Below, in pieces: positions 1 through 8,809 of a stretch of 54,022 bases of DNA (its first letter is position 1; each line of letters begins with the position of its first letter). The position numbers were made by a program, and so were the translations under genes. Source of the DNA: an uncultured Lachnospiraceae bacterium (lineage in GTDB: Bacteria; Bacillota; Clostridia; Lachnospirales; Lachnospiraceae). The notes beneath the pieces are model-generated. The model was not told the origin of the DNA. It worked only from the letters and a program-made list of their open reading frames with translations, and searched no databases. Where the stretch lies: assembly GCA_937877165.1 (NCBI GenBank), contig CALEFO010000059.1, positions 1 to 54,022 on the forward strand, read 5' to 3'.

Positions 1-144
1 TATCTGCATCACCTGGCTGCATCATTCTGCCCCATATCTGTATCCATCGGCACCTGTGTCTGTTCATATCCACGCACTTTCATAAACACCAGGGGAGCAT
101 AGCCTCAGGACAGCAGATTCTGTTTTTCCAGACCAGCCTTCCTT
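1..144. other. Window edge, no gene seen
   Basis: No ORF with a convincing start or ribosome binding site. On the minus strand this is the region downstream of the MATE gene that ends at 145; I see no clear hairpin with a U-tract here. Confidence 0.4.
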
Positions 145-1512
145 CTATGCCTGCTGCAGGTCTCCCCTTTTCCTGTGCCAGTAAACCCAGAGCGCCGCCG
201 TACTCATTCCCCAGGTCATCGGATAAACCCAGTATGTGATCGCAATGTCCTGCACGAACATGCCGACACCCGCGATGATCACAATGCGGATCGCACACCA
301 GCACACGAGGAAAATCACCATCGGCACATTGGCATGTCCCGCGCCGCGCAGAATCGCCGCCATGATGTGTGTATAGGCACACAGGAAGAAGAAGGGCGTC
401 ACGACCCTGGCTCTTGCAACGCCGTAGGCAATGACCTCCGGCGTCCGGTCAAAGGCCGCAACCAGCTGCGGGGCAAAGAGGAACAGAACCGCACCGACGA
501 GCTCCGCCAGAATCAGTCCGCACAGAACGCCGAAATGCACGCCCTTTCCCACACGCTCCTTCTCATTCGCGCCAAGATTCTGGCTGACGAAGGTGGTAAG
601 TGCCATGGCAAAGCTCGTCACCGGAAGAAAGGCAAAACCCTCCACCTTGCAGTAGGCCCCGATTCCCGCCATCGCCATTTCGCCGTAGGAATTGATGTAG
701 GACTGAATGACAACATTGGAAAGCCCGATGATCGAATTCTGAAGTCCCGAAGGAATGCCAATCTGAACAATCTTCGAAACCATCCTGCCGTTCAGGCAGA
801 TGCTCCGAGGACGAAGGCGGTATACCTCTTTCGTCCGCACAAGGCGTACCATGGACAGAATCGCAGAGAGGACCTGTGAAATCACTGTCGCCAGCGCCGC
901 ACCTGCAACTCCCATATGAAGGCCTGCGATCAGAACGAGATCCAGCACGATATTGATGCCCGAGGAGAAAATCAGATAATAAAGCGGATGCCGGCTGTCA
1001 CCCGCCGCCTGCAGAATGCCGACGAACGTGTTGTACATGATCAGCCCTGCGACACCCGCAAAATAAATCCGAAGATAGCTCACTGCATCCGGCATCACGG
1101 AGTCCGGCGTCCCCATCCACTGCAGGAACAACGGCGTCAGAAGGACTCCTGCGACCGTCATCACAACACTGCAGACAAGACCAACCGCCACCGCCGTGTG
1201 CACGGCAAGCTCTGTCTCCTTTTCTTTCCTTGCACCGATGCAGTGCGCGATAACCACGCCCGCACCAATGGCAATTCCATTGAAAAATCCGATCAGAAGA
1301 AAGACAAGATTTCCAACGCTGCTGACCGCCGCCAGTGCCGTACTTCCCTCAAAATTTCCGACAATCAGGGAGTCCACCGTGTTGTACAGCTGCTGGAAAA
1401 GGTTGCCGACAAACACTGGAACAGCAAACCGGATAATCCGCTGTCTGACCGGTCCGACGGTCATAAGATCGCCGTAGTCCGCTTCCTCATTCTGAATCTG
1501 TTCCTTGCTCAC
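145..1512 (-). CDS. MATE family multidrug/cation antiporter (pot-linked)
   Basis: Polytopic inner-membrane protein of 455 residues, the normal size for the MATE family, with about 12 hydrophobic segments and the N-terminal family pattern (VPVFVGNLFQQLYNTVDS). MATE proteins export cationic compounds using a Na+ or H+ gradient; the substrate cannot be read from sequence. I chose the GTG start at 1512 because it overlaps the potD stop in a GTGA arrangement; the open frame runs further up to 1596 but would intrude deeply into potD. This makes it the fifth gene of the polyamine transport operon. Its position suggests, as inference only, a role in polyamine or cation efflux balancing PotABCD uptake. 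Family call is sure, start moderately sure. Confidence 0.85.
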   Translation of the reverse strand: MSKEQIQNEEADYGDLMTVGPVRQRIIRFAVPVFVGNLFQQLYNTVDSLIVGNFEGSTALAAVSSVGNLVFLLIGFFNGIAIGAGVVIAHCIGARKEKETELAVHTAVAVGLVCSVVMTVAGVLLTPLFLQWMGTPDSVMPDAVSYLRIYFAGVAGLIMYNTFVGILQAAGDSRHPLYYLIFSSGINIVLDLVLIAGLHMGVAGAALATVISQVLSAILSMVRLVRTKEVYRLRPRSICLNGRMVSKIVQIGIPSGLQNSIIGLSNVVIQSYINSYGEMAMAGIGAYCKVEGFAFLPVTSFAMALTTFVSQNLGANEKERVGKGVHFGVLCGLILAELVGAVLFLFAPQLVAAFDRTPEVIAYGVARARVVTPFFFLCAYTHIMAAILRGAGHANVPMVIFLVCWCAIRIVIIAGVGMFVQDIAITYWVYPMTWGMSTAALWVYWHRKRGDLQQA

Positions 1513-3110
1513 TTTGCCTTCCTCGCCATCTGGAATTTCCGGATTCCGAGCCAGACAATCGCAGCGATTCCGCCAATTGTCAGAATCCAGCCCCAAAGCG
1601 GAACCTGATGAATGTTATAGCAGCGAACATTAACCCACATCCGATTCGCCGCAGCATTCTGTTCCGGCGTGAAATAGCGCATGATGCTGGCACGCTGAAT
1701 GGTTTCTGTACTCGGATACTGCGCACTGAGCTGACGATCCAGCTGCTTTGTCGGAACGGTCAGAACGTAATCCTGCGGATCCCCATCGTTTGCAAAGAAA
1801 TAATTGACGTCATATTCCGCCGTGTCCGTCTCATCCTCATCCGCGCCGTAGTTCCAGTCCAGATACTCGAAAATTCTGGGATCCTTTCCCCCCGAGATGA
1901 AGGACGTGTAGCCGATGTAGTACATGTTGCGAATGGCGTTGTCCGGGCGGGACACGAAATTGATGAACGCCTCCGCCGCTTTCTGCTTCTCCGCGTCGTT
2001 TCCGATTCCGCTCTTTAACATGACCCATCCGTCAAAATAGATGTTGGTGCTCTCCTCGGGAACCGCAAAATCCAGCTGGAAATCATCCTCATCCGCCTGA
2101 TCCATCGTGTAGACCGCATCGCCCGACCACTGATAGTTGGCAAGAACCTTGCCGGTGATCATGTCCGCCTTACCGGAATCCGTCTCGAAGGAATACACAT
2201 TGTCCTTCATCGACTGCAGCCAGTCCTGCACCTTCGCGATCATTTCCGGTGAGGTATCATTCATAACCTCCTCCAGCTTCTGACTGTAATCCGGATCGTT
2301 CCGAAAGCTCTCTGAGGTCAGCTTGTCATGCTCCAAGGCACCGACTGCCGCAAAATAGCAGTCGCGTACGTTGTCCTTGATCGTGACGCGCCGCTTATAG
2401 GCAGGATTATCCAGAATGGTCCAGGTAGACGCAGCTTCCTTGGTCACCTCTGCCGGGTTGTAAACAATGCCGGTGATGCCCCACATATAGCCCGCCGCAT
2501 ATTTTGCCCAAGGCTCCCCGTTGATGTCCTCGGTCTCAAAGATGTTCTGCAGATATGGGGAAACCCCCTTAATGTAATAGTTATTCGAATCTGAGGAATC
2601 AAAGAAATGATCCGAAAGCGGCACAAGCCGATCCTCGCTGATCAGCTTCATGAACATGTACTCCGAAGGACAGACAAGGTCAAATGTGTCCCCCAAAGTC
2701 AGCATGTTGTAGAGGTCCTCATTGGTGCCGAACGTGGAATACTCCACGTTGACCTTGACGCCGTAATTCTCCTCGTACCAGCTCTCGAAGTCCTGCACCA
2801 GGGAATTGCGGCCGATGATGTCACCGCTTGGAAGATCGATCGTCTCGTCTTCATCCCAATCACCGGTGTCAATGTACTCTTCCCAGTTGCAGATGCGGAG
2901 CGTCACACTTTTCTCCGGCTTTGCGTTCTCTGCCGCCTTGCTTTCCACCGCAGGTGCCCCCATAAAAGCTGCAAAGGGTGCCGCAACGAGAACAGACAGA
3001 ACGCCTGCGGAAATTCTTCCGGACAGCCCGCTTCTTTTCCGTCCTCCGTTCTGCAGGCCTGCTCCCTGCATTTTCCCTCCGGAAGAAGGGTTTTCTCTTC
3101 TCTGATTCAT
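1509..3110 (-). CDS. potD: Spermidine/putrescine ABC transporter substrate-binding protein, membrane anchored
   Basis: Binds polyamine outside the membrane and delivers it to PotBC. The 533-residue product is longer than a usual PotD (about 350). It has a basic N-terminus and a hydrophobic export segment at residues 33-53, the PotD-type ligand domain starting near residue 66 (LRICNWEEYID), and a second hydrophobic helix near residues 506-526 followed by a basic tail (IRKFQMARKAK). No lipobox cysteine is visible, so the protein seems held by its C-terminal helix rather than by a lipid. The ATG at 3110 overlaps the potC stop (ATGA) and is preferred over the upstream in-frame ATG at 3224. Its own stop overlaps the MATE start. 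Function sure from domain and operon; anchoring inferred. Confidence 0.9.
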   Translation of the reverse strand: MNQRRENPSSGGKMQGAGLQNGGRKRSGLSGRISAGVLSVLVAAPFAAFMGAPAVESKAAENAKPEKSVTLRICNWEEYIDTGDWDEDETIDLPSGDIIGRNSLVQDFESWYEENYGVKVNVEYSTFGTNEDLYNMLTLGDTFDLVCPSEYMFMKLISEDRLVPLSDHFFDSSDSNNYYIKGVSPYLQNIFETEDINGEPWAKYAAGYMWGITGIVYNPAEVTKEAASTWTILDNPAYKRRVTIKDNVRDCYFAAVGALEHDKLTSESFRNDPDYSQKLEEVMNDTSPEMIAKVQDWLQSMKDNVYSFETDSGKADMITGKVLANYQWSGDAVYTMDQADEDDFQLDFAVPEESTNIYFDGWVMLKSGIGNDAEKQKAAEAFINFVSRPDNAIRNMYYIGYTSFISGGKDPRIFEYLDWNYGADEDETDTAEYDVNYFFANDGDPQDYVLTVPTKQLDRQLSAQYPSTETIQRASIMRYFTPEQNAAANRMWVNVRCYNIHQVPLWGWILTIGGIAAIVWLGIRKFQMARKAK

Positions 3111-3925
3111 TTCTTTTCTCCCTTCTCCAGTCCGGTTCCTTTTCCCGCTTCTTTTGCCTGATACAGATTCATTCCCATCACAACAACAATAACCACCAGG
3201 AAAATCACCGTGGAGAGCGCCCACAGTGCCGTCTTGATCGTCGTCTGCGAGCCTTTGGTCGCGTTGACGACATAGGTACTGATCGTATCAAAGGTTGCCG
3301 GTTTGGTGTAGGTCGCGATGAAATAATCATCCAGCGAAAGCGTGACCGCAAGCGCAAAACCGGATACGATACCCGGAACGATCTGCGGGATCACGACCTG
3401 CATCAGAGCCTTGAGGGGCGTTGCTCCAAGGTCCAGCGCCGCCTCATACAGACTGGAATCCATCTGTTTGATCTTCGGAAGGACCGCGAGATAGACAAAC
3501 GGTGCGCACAGAGTAATGTGCCCAACGACCAGCGGAATAAAGGTGTCCTTACTGATCCTCATGACGACAACCAGAAGAATGCACAAAGAAAAGCCGGTCA
3601 CAACATCTGCGTTGACAACGGGAACCTGGTTCATCGTGGAGATTGCGCGGCTCACTTTCTCTTTGGAATAGAACGCGCCGATTGCGCCGAGAGTTCCCAG
3701 AACCGTCGCTGCGGCTGCCGCTCCGATTGCAAGAAGCAAGGTTCCGACAATCATGTCGCGGAGCTCACCCGTCGTAAAGAGTGTCACATAGTTATGAAGG
3801 GAGAAGCTCCGGATTGCGCCGATGTTCGTGGAATCCGTAAAGCTGTATACTGCCAGAACCAGAATCGGCAGATAGATGAAGAGCAGCACCAGGCCCAGAT
3901 AGCCCCATTTCCATATCTTTTTCAT
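3107..3925 (-). CDS. potC: Spermidine/putrescine ABC transporter permease PotC
   Basis: Integral membrane subunit of the polyamine importer, 272 residues with about six transmembrane helices. The cytoplasmic EAA loop that docks on PotA is visible (YEAALDLGATPLKALMQVVI). The start ATG at 3925 shares one base with the potB stop (TGATG) and the stop overlaps the potD start, so potB, potC and potD are translationally coupled. The length and position between potB and potD are typical for the family. Confidence 0.93.
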   Translation of the reverse strand: MKKIWKWGYLGLVLLFIYLPILVLAVYSFTDSTNIGAIRSFSLHNYVTLFTTGELRDMIVGTLLLAIGAAAAATVLGTLGAIGAFYSKEKVSRAISTMNQVPVVNADVVTGFSLCILLVVVMRISKDTFIPLVVGHITLCAPFVYLAVLPKIKQMDSSLYEAALDLGATPLKALMQVVIPQIVPGIVSGFALAVTLSLDDYFIATYTKPATFDTISTYVVNATKGSQTTIKTALWALSTVIFLVVIVVVMGMNLYQAKEAGKGTGLEKGEKK

Positions 3926-4716
3926 CAGAGCAGTGCCCCTCCCCGGCTTGTTTTCTCTTCACCGCCGTCCGTCAGCAGCGTGAACAGGCAGATGATTCCC
4001 AGCAGAATCAGCGCGATCATGGATCCGCCGTTCCAGTTGTAAGCGGCAAAATAGCTGCCGATCAGGCTGCCCATGATATACGTGCTGTTGTAGAGCATAT
4101 CCAGCACCACATAGTTGGTCATGGCCGGGAGAAACACCATAGAAATTCCGCTCATGATGCCCGGTACCGACAAGGGAAGCGTCACGCGAAGGAATGTCTG
4201 CACCTCATTCGCGCCAAGGTCCATCGCCGCCTCGCGGAGGGCGCCATCCAGCCGTGAAACGGTCGTATAAATCGGCAAAATCATAAACGGCAGGAAATCG
4301 TAGGTCATACCGATCACTGCATTAAAGAAGGGATACATCGCAAGATTTCCTTCCAGCACGTTCAGGATTTCCTTCAGCGCCGTGATGCGCAGGGAGAAAT
4401 TGATCCACATCGGCAGCACAAAGAGCATCACCACCGCCGATTTCGCCTTCAGCCTGCTGAACGCCAGAATGCAGGCGATCGGATAGGCGAGCAGAAGGCA
4501 CACCATCGTCGTCACAACCGCAACGGCAAAGCTGTAAAACAGTGTTCCCAATGCATTGGGATCCGTAAAAAATCCGGTAAAATTCGCCAGCGTGAACTGC
4601 CCGGAGCCATTGGTGAACGCATAGTAAATCAGAACCAGAAGCGGTGCCACCACGAACAGCACCAGATACACTGCATAGGGAATGCAGAGGGATTTTCTCG
4701 TAAATTTGAAATGCAT
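3925..4716 (-). CDS. potB: Spermidine/putrescine ABC transporter permease PotB
   Basis: Integral membrane subunit pairing with PotC, 263 residues, about six helices beginning with a hydrophobic segment after MHFKFTRKSLCIPYAVY. The EAA loop reads LREAAMDLGANEVQTFLRV. The start is supported by an AGGAG-type site just upstream, 11 bases after the potA stop region. The last residues are read through to the one-base overlap with potC. Length and motif are canonical. Confidence 0.93.
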   Translation of the reverse strand: MHFKFTRKSLCIPYAVYLVLFVVAPLLVLIYYAFTNGSGQFTLANFTGFFTDPNALGTLFYSFAVAVVTTMVCLLLAYPIACILAFSRLKAKSAVVMLFVLPMWINFSLRITALKEILNVLEGNLAMYPFFNAVIGMTYDFLPFMILPIYTTVSRLDGALREAAMDLGANEVQTFLRVTLPLSVPGIMSGISMVFLPAMTNYVVLDMLYNSTYIMGSLIGSYFAAYNWNGGSMIALILLGIICLFTLLTDGGEEKTSRGGALL

Positions 4717-4727
4717 TTCGCGGCTCC

Positions 4728-6164
4728 TTATTTCTTCAGACTGAAGGTCATCTTCTCCACCGGCATGATCAGACCGACACGGTCCTCCATGTTCCAGAGA
4801 TCTTCATCATACACAACAAAATCCTGTTCCAGCTCCGTATGAATGACATACAGGTAGTGGTCGCCCTGATAAATCAGATTGCTGATGTTGCCCTGGATAA
4901 GGCCTTCTTCCTGATTGTCCGTCATCTCGATGTCGCCCGGCTGGATGGACGCAAGGACACGGGTGCGGTTCAGATCGATGGCCTCCCCGTTTCCGTCCAC
5001 CAGCGTCCCGTCCTCCAGACGTTTTCCACCCTTGATGAGCTTCGTAAGACTCGCATGCAGGAGCTTTCCATTGTATTCCAATCGATAGTCCCGGTTGATA
5101 TCCACAGGGAAGGTGTTCGTGTGATCCTCTGCGATCATGATGTGAATGTTCTCCGGATCGAGCCGCATCCCCACGCGCTCGCCCACCTTCGCCGCATTCA
5201 CTGACTGCACCATCATCTCGTTCCGGCCGGACTGGACCGCAATTTCATAATGGATTCCCTTGAAAATTACGGACGTCACAACACCCTGAATAATGCCGTC
5301 CTCCGGCTTCGTCAGCTCAACGTCCTCCGGGCGAACCACTGCCGTGATGTGCGTTCCTTCCGCCACGTCATCGACGCATACAAACTCGCCGCCGCAGAAA
5401 CGCGCCTTCAGCTTTCCTGTCATGATGCCGCTGAAAATATTGCTCTCTCCGATGAAGTCCGCAACAAACGCGTTCTTCGGCTCGTTGTAGATATCTTCCG
5501 GCGTTCCGATCTGCTGGATGTGGCCTTCGCTCATGACGACGATCTTGTCGGACATCGTCAGTGCTTCTTCCTGGTCATGCGTGACATAAATGAAGGTGAT
5601 GCCAAGCTTGTCGTGCATGTCCTTCAGCTCGATCTGCATCTCCTTGCGCATCTTCAGATCCAACGCACCAAGCGGCTCATCCAGAAGAAGGATCTCCGGT
5701 TCATTCACCAGCGCTCTTGCAATGGCAATTCTCTGCTGCTGACCGCCGGAGAGCGTTGCAACGTTCCGCTCCTCGAAGCCTTCCAGATCCACCAGGGACA
5801 GGACTTTCTTCACCTTGTGCTCGATGACATCCTTCGGTGTTTTTTTCTGCTTCAGGCCAAAGGCGATATTCTCATAGATGTTCATATGAGGGAACAGCGC
5901 ATAGCGCTGGAAAACCGTATTAATCGGTCTCTCATACGGCGGCAGATTTGTAATGGATTTCCCATTCAGCAGAATTTCTCCTGAGGTCGGCAGCTCAAAG
6001 CCCGCGATCATTCGCAGCGTCGTTGTCTTGCCGCAGCCGGAAGGTCCGAGAAAAGTAACGAATTCACCGCGGCGAACCTCCAGATTGAAATCCTCCACGG
6101 CCGTAAATCCGTCACTGAACGATTTGGTAACGTGCTTCAGTTCGATGATGTTGGTGTTTTCCAT
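4728..6164 (-). CDS. potA: Spermidine/putrescine ABC transporter ATPase PotA, C-terminally extended
   Basis: Cytoplasmic ATPase that powers polyamine import. Visible motifs are Walker A (GPSGCGKTT), the signature LSGGQQQRIAIARAL and Walker B (ILLLDEPLGALD). After the ATPase domain (about residues 1-240) comes a TOBE-type region, then roughly 120 further residues ending in what looks like a second TOBE-like unit (GDHYLYVIHTELEQDFVVYD). At 478 residues it is about 100 longer than Escherichia coli PotA. The ATG at 6164 follows a GAGGGGAG site; the open frame continues to 6281 only through the repeat region upstream and is not credible as coding. First gene of potABCD-MATE. Confidence 0.93.
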   Translation of the reverse strand: MENTNIIELKHVTKSFSDGFTAVEDFNLEVRRGEFVTFLGPSGCGKTTTLRMIAGFELPTSGEILLNGKSITNLPPYERPINTVFQRYALFPHMNIYENIAFGLKQKKTPKDVIEHKVKKVLSLVDLEGFEERNVATLSGGQQQRIAIARALVNEPEILLLDEPLGALDLKMRKEMQIELKDMHDKLGITFIYVTHDQEEALTMSDKIVVMSEGHIQQIGTPEDIYNEPKNAFVADFIGESNIFSGIMTGKLKARFCGGEFVCVDDVAEGTHITAVVRPEDVELTKPEDGIIQGVVTSVIFKGIHYEIAVQSGRNEMMVQSVNAAKVGERVGMRLDPENIHIMIAEDHTNTFPVDINRDYRLEYNGKLLHASLTKLIKGGKRLEDGTLVDGNGEAIDLNRTRVLASIQPGDIEMTDNQEEGLIQGNISNLIYQGDHYLYVIHTELEQDFVVYDEDLWNMEDRVGLIMPVEKMTFSLKK

Positions 6165-6191
6165 AATGCTCCCCTCATAAGCTATATTGAC

Positions 6192-6354
6192 GGGACATTC
6201 GTCCCATGTCCTCATTCTCTTCTCAATGAGGACAAAACTCGTCTTTGCTTCGCAAAGCCTCGTTTGGGACATTCGTCCCATGTCCTCATTCTCTTCTCAA
6301 TGAGGACAAAACTCGTCTTTGCTTCGCAAAGCCTCGTTTGGGACATTCGTCCCA
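6192..6354. repeat. Two 74-bp tandem repeats with nested hairpins in the potA leader
   Basis: Units begin at 6192 and 6266 and a 15-base partial copy begins at 6340. Each unit holds three inverted repeats; in unit one they are GGGAC/GTCCC (6192-6205), a perfect 10-bp stem 6207-6216/6225-6234, and CTTTGC/GCAAAG (6243-6257). The motif TGTCCTCATT of the second stem occurs once more at 6419-6428. The array lies between the regulator gene and potA and would be transcribed as the 5' leader of potA. Confidence 0.95.
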
Positions 6355-6362
6355 TATCCGTC

Positions 6363-6409
6363 GCACTTGGGGCATCCTTATGAGCAAGCTCCCAGGATGC
6401 CCCAAGTGC
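6363..6409. other. 16-bp perfect inverted repeat upstream of potA
   Basis: Arms 6363-6378 and 6394-6409 pair perfectly around a 15-base loop. It lies 24 bases past the stop of the regulator gene in the direction of transcription. No U-tract follows on the minus strand, so it is not a textbook terminator; it could be an mRNA end-protecting or processing structure between the regulator and potA. Confidence 0.8.
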
Positions 6410-6432
6410 TCCGTCTATTGTCCTCATTGTGA

Positions 6433-6990
6433 TCAAAATTCCGGCGGGGTACTGATCCAGAGAAACTTTGCTGGCCGGCTCCCCGGGTTGGAAATCCGGT
6501 GCCGTTTGGTGGTCCGGTAATAGAAGCTCTCGCCTGCCTTGACCCGATACACCTTGTCGCCGAGATACACATTCAGTCTCCCGCTCATGACATAGCCGAA
6601 TTCTTCGCCGGAATGCGGCTTGTCTTCCTCCAGGGTCTGATGCGGCTGAATTTCCACAAGAAGCGGTTCCATCTGAAACTTCTGGGCAGACGGGATCAGC
6701 CAGGTTGTCCGGCTGCCCTGATCATCCACCTTCTGGAAGCAGTCCGCTTCGGTGAAGACGACCTGCTCCTCTGCACCTTCCTTGAAGAACTCCGCCGGTG
6801 AAGAGCCCAGGCATTCGATCAGATCCAGGAGCGTCACCACGGAGGGCGAAACCTGTCCGCGCTCCAGTTGGGAAATAAATCCCTTGGTCAGCTCCGTTCG
6901 GTCTGCCAGCTCCTGCTGCGTCAATCCGTTCCGATTCCGCAGATCCTTAATCCTGCGTCCGATCTGCTCATTAATCTGTTCCTGTTCCAT
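6433..6990 (-). CDS. XRE-family regulator with cupin domain (PuuR-like), polyamine operon regulator
   Basis: 185 residues: an N-terminal helix-turn-helix of XRE type (about residues 8-62; LTQQELADRTELTKGFISQL) and a C-terminal cupin (about 110-185; HSGEEFGYVMSGRLNVYLGD). This two-domain layout matches regulators such as PuuR that sense polyamines or related ligands. It sits directly upstream of potABCD on the same strand, a frequent arrangement in Firmicutes, so control of the pot operon and of itself is the likely role (inference). Its promoter carries a pair of direct repeats that could be its operator. The start ATG at 6990 is the first in frame. Confidence 0.88.
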   Translation of the reverse strand: MEQEQINEQIGRRIKDLRNRNGLTQQELADRTELTKGFISQLERGQVSPSVVTLLDLIECLGSSPAEFFKEGAEEQVVFTEADCFQKVDDQGSRTTWLIPSAQKFQMEPLLVEIQPHQTLEEDKPHSGEEFGYVMSGRLNVYLGDKVYRVKAGESFYYRTTKRHRISNPGSRPAKFLWISTPPEF

Positions 6991-7137
6991 TGATCACTCT
7001 CTGCTGCTCATCCAGCCGTATCTGTCAGCGGCCTCCAAAGAATTCTGCAGCGCCCTGCTTTCTGTATTGCTTTCTATATTCAGGAAATGGTTTCTCCGGT
7101 TCTTCTTTTCACGCACGGACAGTAAACCAGAAATATC

Positions 7138-7183
7138 CTATTACTAAACTTTTAGTCCAGGGACGATTATACTATTGCTAAAC
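7138..7183 (-). promoter_or_regulatory. Paired direct repeats, candidate operator of the XRE-cupin regulator
   Basis: On the minus strand GTTTAGTAATAG (7138-7149) and GTTTAGCAATAG (7172-7183) differ at one base and start 34 bases apart. The second copy lies inside the -35/-10 spacer and the first lies just past the expected transcription start. The placement suits repression. Confidence 0.55.
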
Positions 7184-7193
7184 TTCCTGTCAA
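7166..7193 (-). promoter_or_regulatory. Sigma-A type promoter for the regulator/pot operon
   Basis: Minus strand TTGACA (7188-7193) and TATAAT (7166-7171) with a 16-base spacer, both perfect consensus hexamers. Transcription would start near 7159, giving a leader of about 170 bases before the ATG at 6990. Confidence 0.75.
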
Positions 7194-7231
7194 TTATCAA
7201 CGCGATTTTTTACATAAAAAATACGCGCCTG

Positions 7232-8572
7232 TTACAGATTATTCTTTCTGTCCTGCCTTTCCAGCACCGCAAATGCAATGACGCAGATGACAACCGAGGT
7301 CAGAGATCCCGCCGCCGTGGCAAGTCCCATGGGAAGAAGCGTTTCCGGAAACATCACCGAGGTCAGATACACACCGGGAATACGGACCAGTAAAATGGCA
7401 ATGATGTTATGCAGTAAGGAAAGTCCGGATTTCCCGCACGCGCAGAAATATCCGCTGAAGCTGAAGTGAATTCCCGCAAAAATGCAGTCCAGAATATATC
7501 CGCGCAGATACTGTCCTCCCGCCGAGATGACGCCTGGATCTTCCGTAAACAGTCCGACCACCGACGGGGCGATAAACTGCATCAGAATGGAAACCGCCAC
7601 ACCGAATCCCGCAGCGATCAGAATGGCATAGCGAAGCGTAAGCTTCGCCCGATTTCTCTTCCCCGCCCCGATGTTCTGCGCACCGAGCGCAGACACCGTA
7701 GAAAGCATAGAGGACGGCACGAGGAACAGGAAGCTGATGACCTTCTCCACAATGCCGACAGCCGCCGCATCCGTCAGTCCGCGGCGGTTCGCAATGATCG
7801 TGATGACAATGAACGCCACTTGAATCAGGCCGTCCTGGGCGGCGATCGGAATTCCGATCTTCAGAATTTTCCGCATGGTTTCCCGAACCGGTTTTAGCTC
7901 CCTCCGGGTAACGGCAATCCCGATGTTCCCCCTTCTCATGGCCGCCAGAGCGGTCACCACGCTGATCAGCTGGGCGAGGGTCGTACCGAGTGCCGCTCCC
8001 GCAGGCCCCAGATGCAGCGCTCCCATGAACAGATAGTCCAGCGCAATGTTCGCCGCACAGGCCACCGCGATGAAATACATCGGATGCCGGGAATCTCCCA
8101 GACCACGGAAGATGGAGCTGATGATGTTGTAGGCTGTGATGCAGGGAATTCCAATGAAGCAGATCGTAAGATACCGGACCGTTCCTTCTACTGCTTCCTC
8201 CGGCGTTGACATAATGCCGACAATCGGCCTGACCAGCGCCATCAGGAGCAGTGTCATGACAACCGACACCACCATGAAGAGTGTCACGGAATTGCCGACA
8301 CCCAGAGAGGCCTCACTGCGGTTCTTTTTCCCAACCGCCTGCGCGATGCTGACCGTCGTCCCCATGGCGAGTCCCACGATGATGACCGTCAGCATATGCA
8401 TCACCTGTGATCCGACCGACACCGCCGTTGTCCCTGCAACTCCCTCAAACTGACCAATGATGAACAGATCTGCCATTCCATAAAGCGTCTGCAGGAAATA
8501 GGACAATAAATACGGGAGAGAAAAACGTACAATATTGTGAAAAACGCTTCCTGTAGTAAGATTCTGTTCCAT
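7232..8572 (-). CDS. MATE family efflux transporter
   Basis: 446 residues with the MATE fold pattern: about 12 hydrophobic segments in two halves, and the N-terminal family stretch SLPYLLSYFLQTLYGMADLF. It would export cationic or organic compounds by a cation antiport mechanism. The ATG at 8572 has an AAAGGA site upstream; the frame can extend to 8623 but without a good ribosome binding site. It stands alone between the regulator promoter and the cytX terminator, so no substrate hint comes from neighbours. Confidence 0.85.
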   Translation of the reverse strand: MEQNLTTGSVFHNIVRFSLPYLLSYFLQTLYGMADLFIIGQFEGVAGTTAVSVGSQVMHMLTVIIVGLAMGTTVSIAQAVGKKNRSEASLGVGNSVTLFMVVSVVMTLLLMALVRPIVGIMSTPEEAVEGTVRYLTICFIGIPCITAYNIISSIFRGLGDSRHPMYFIAVACAANIALDYLFMGALHLGPAGAALGTTLAQLISVVTALAAMRRGNIGIAVTRRELKPVRETMRKILKIGIPIAAQDGLIQVAFIVITIIANRRGLTDAAAVGIVEKVISFLFLVPSSMLSTVSALGAQNIGAGKRNRAKLTLRYAILIAAGFGVAVSILMQFIAPSVVGLFTEDPGVISAGGQYLRGYILDCIFAGIHFSFSGYFCACGKSGLSLLHNIIAILLVRIPGVYLTSVMFPETLLPMGLATAAGSLTSVVICVIAFAVLERQDRKNNL

Positions 8573-8738
8573 CGTTCCGGATCCTTTCGACCTTTCCTCT
8601 GCTGCATCCTCCTGTCTTTCCATGCGGAAGGAGGAAGAAATTGTTTGACAAGTGCTATAAATGTGATTGTACGACTCCTTCTGAATAAGATAAAGTAAGA
8701 ACGCACGCGAGGTGCTGATTGAAATTCCTGAAAAGCAT

Positions 8739-8780
8739 CAGGAAGGCCCCGGGGAATCCGAAGATCCCGAGGCCTTCCTG
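8739..8780 (-). terminator. Terminator of the thiamine salvage operon
   Basis: Perfect 10-bp outer stem (8739-8748 with 8771-8780) extended by an inner CGGG/CCCG pairing, located about 30 bases past the cytX stop. A short T run follows on the minus strand (TGCTTTTC). Rho-independent termination is likely though the U-tract is weak. Confidence 0.65.
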
Positions 8781-8809
8781 TCGTTTGTCATACAGAATTC
8801 ACTTTGTTG

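Noticed and set aside
6192..6354. Possible CRISPR-like array
   Set aside because: Units are directly adjacent with no variable spacers, and only two and a fraction are present.
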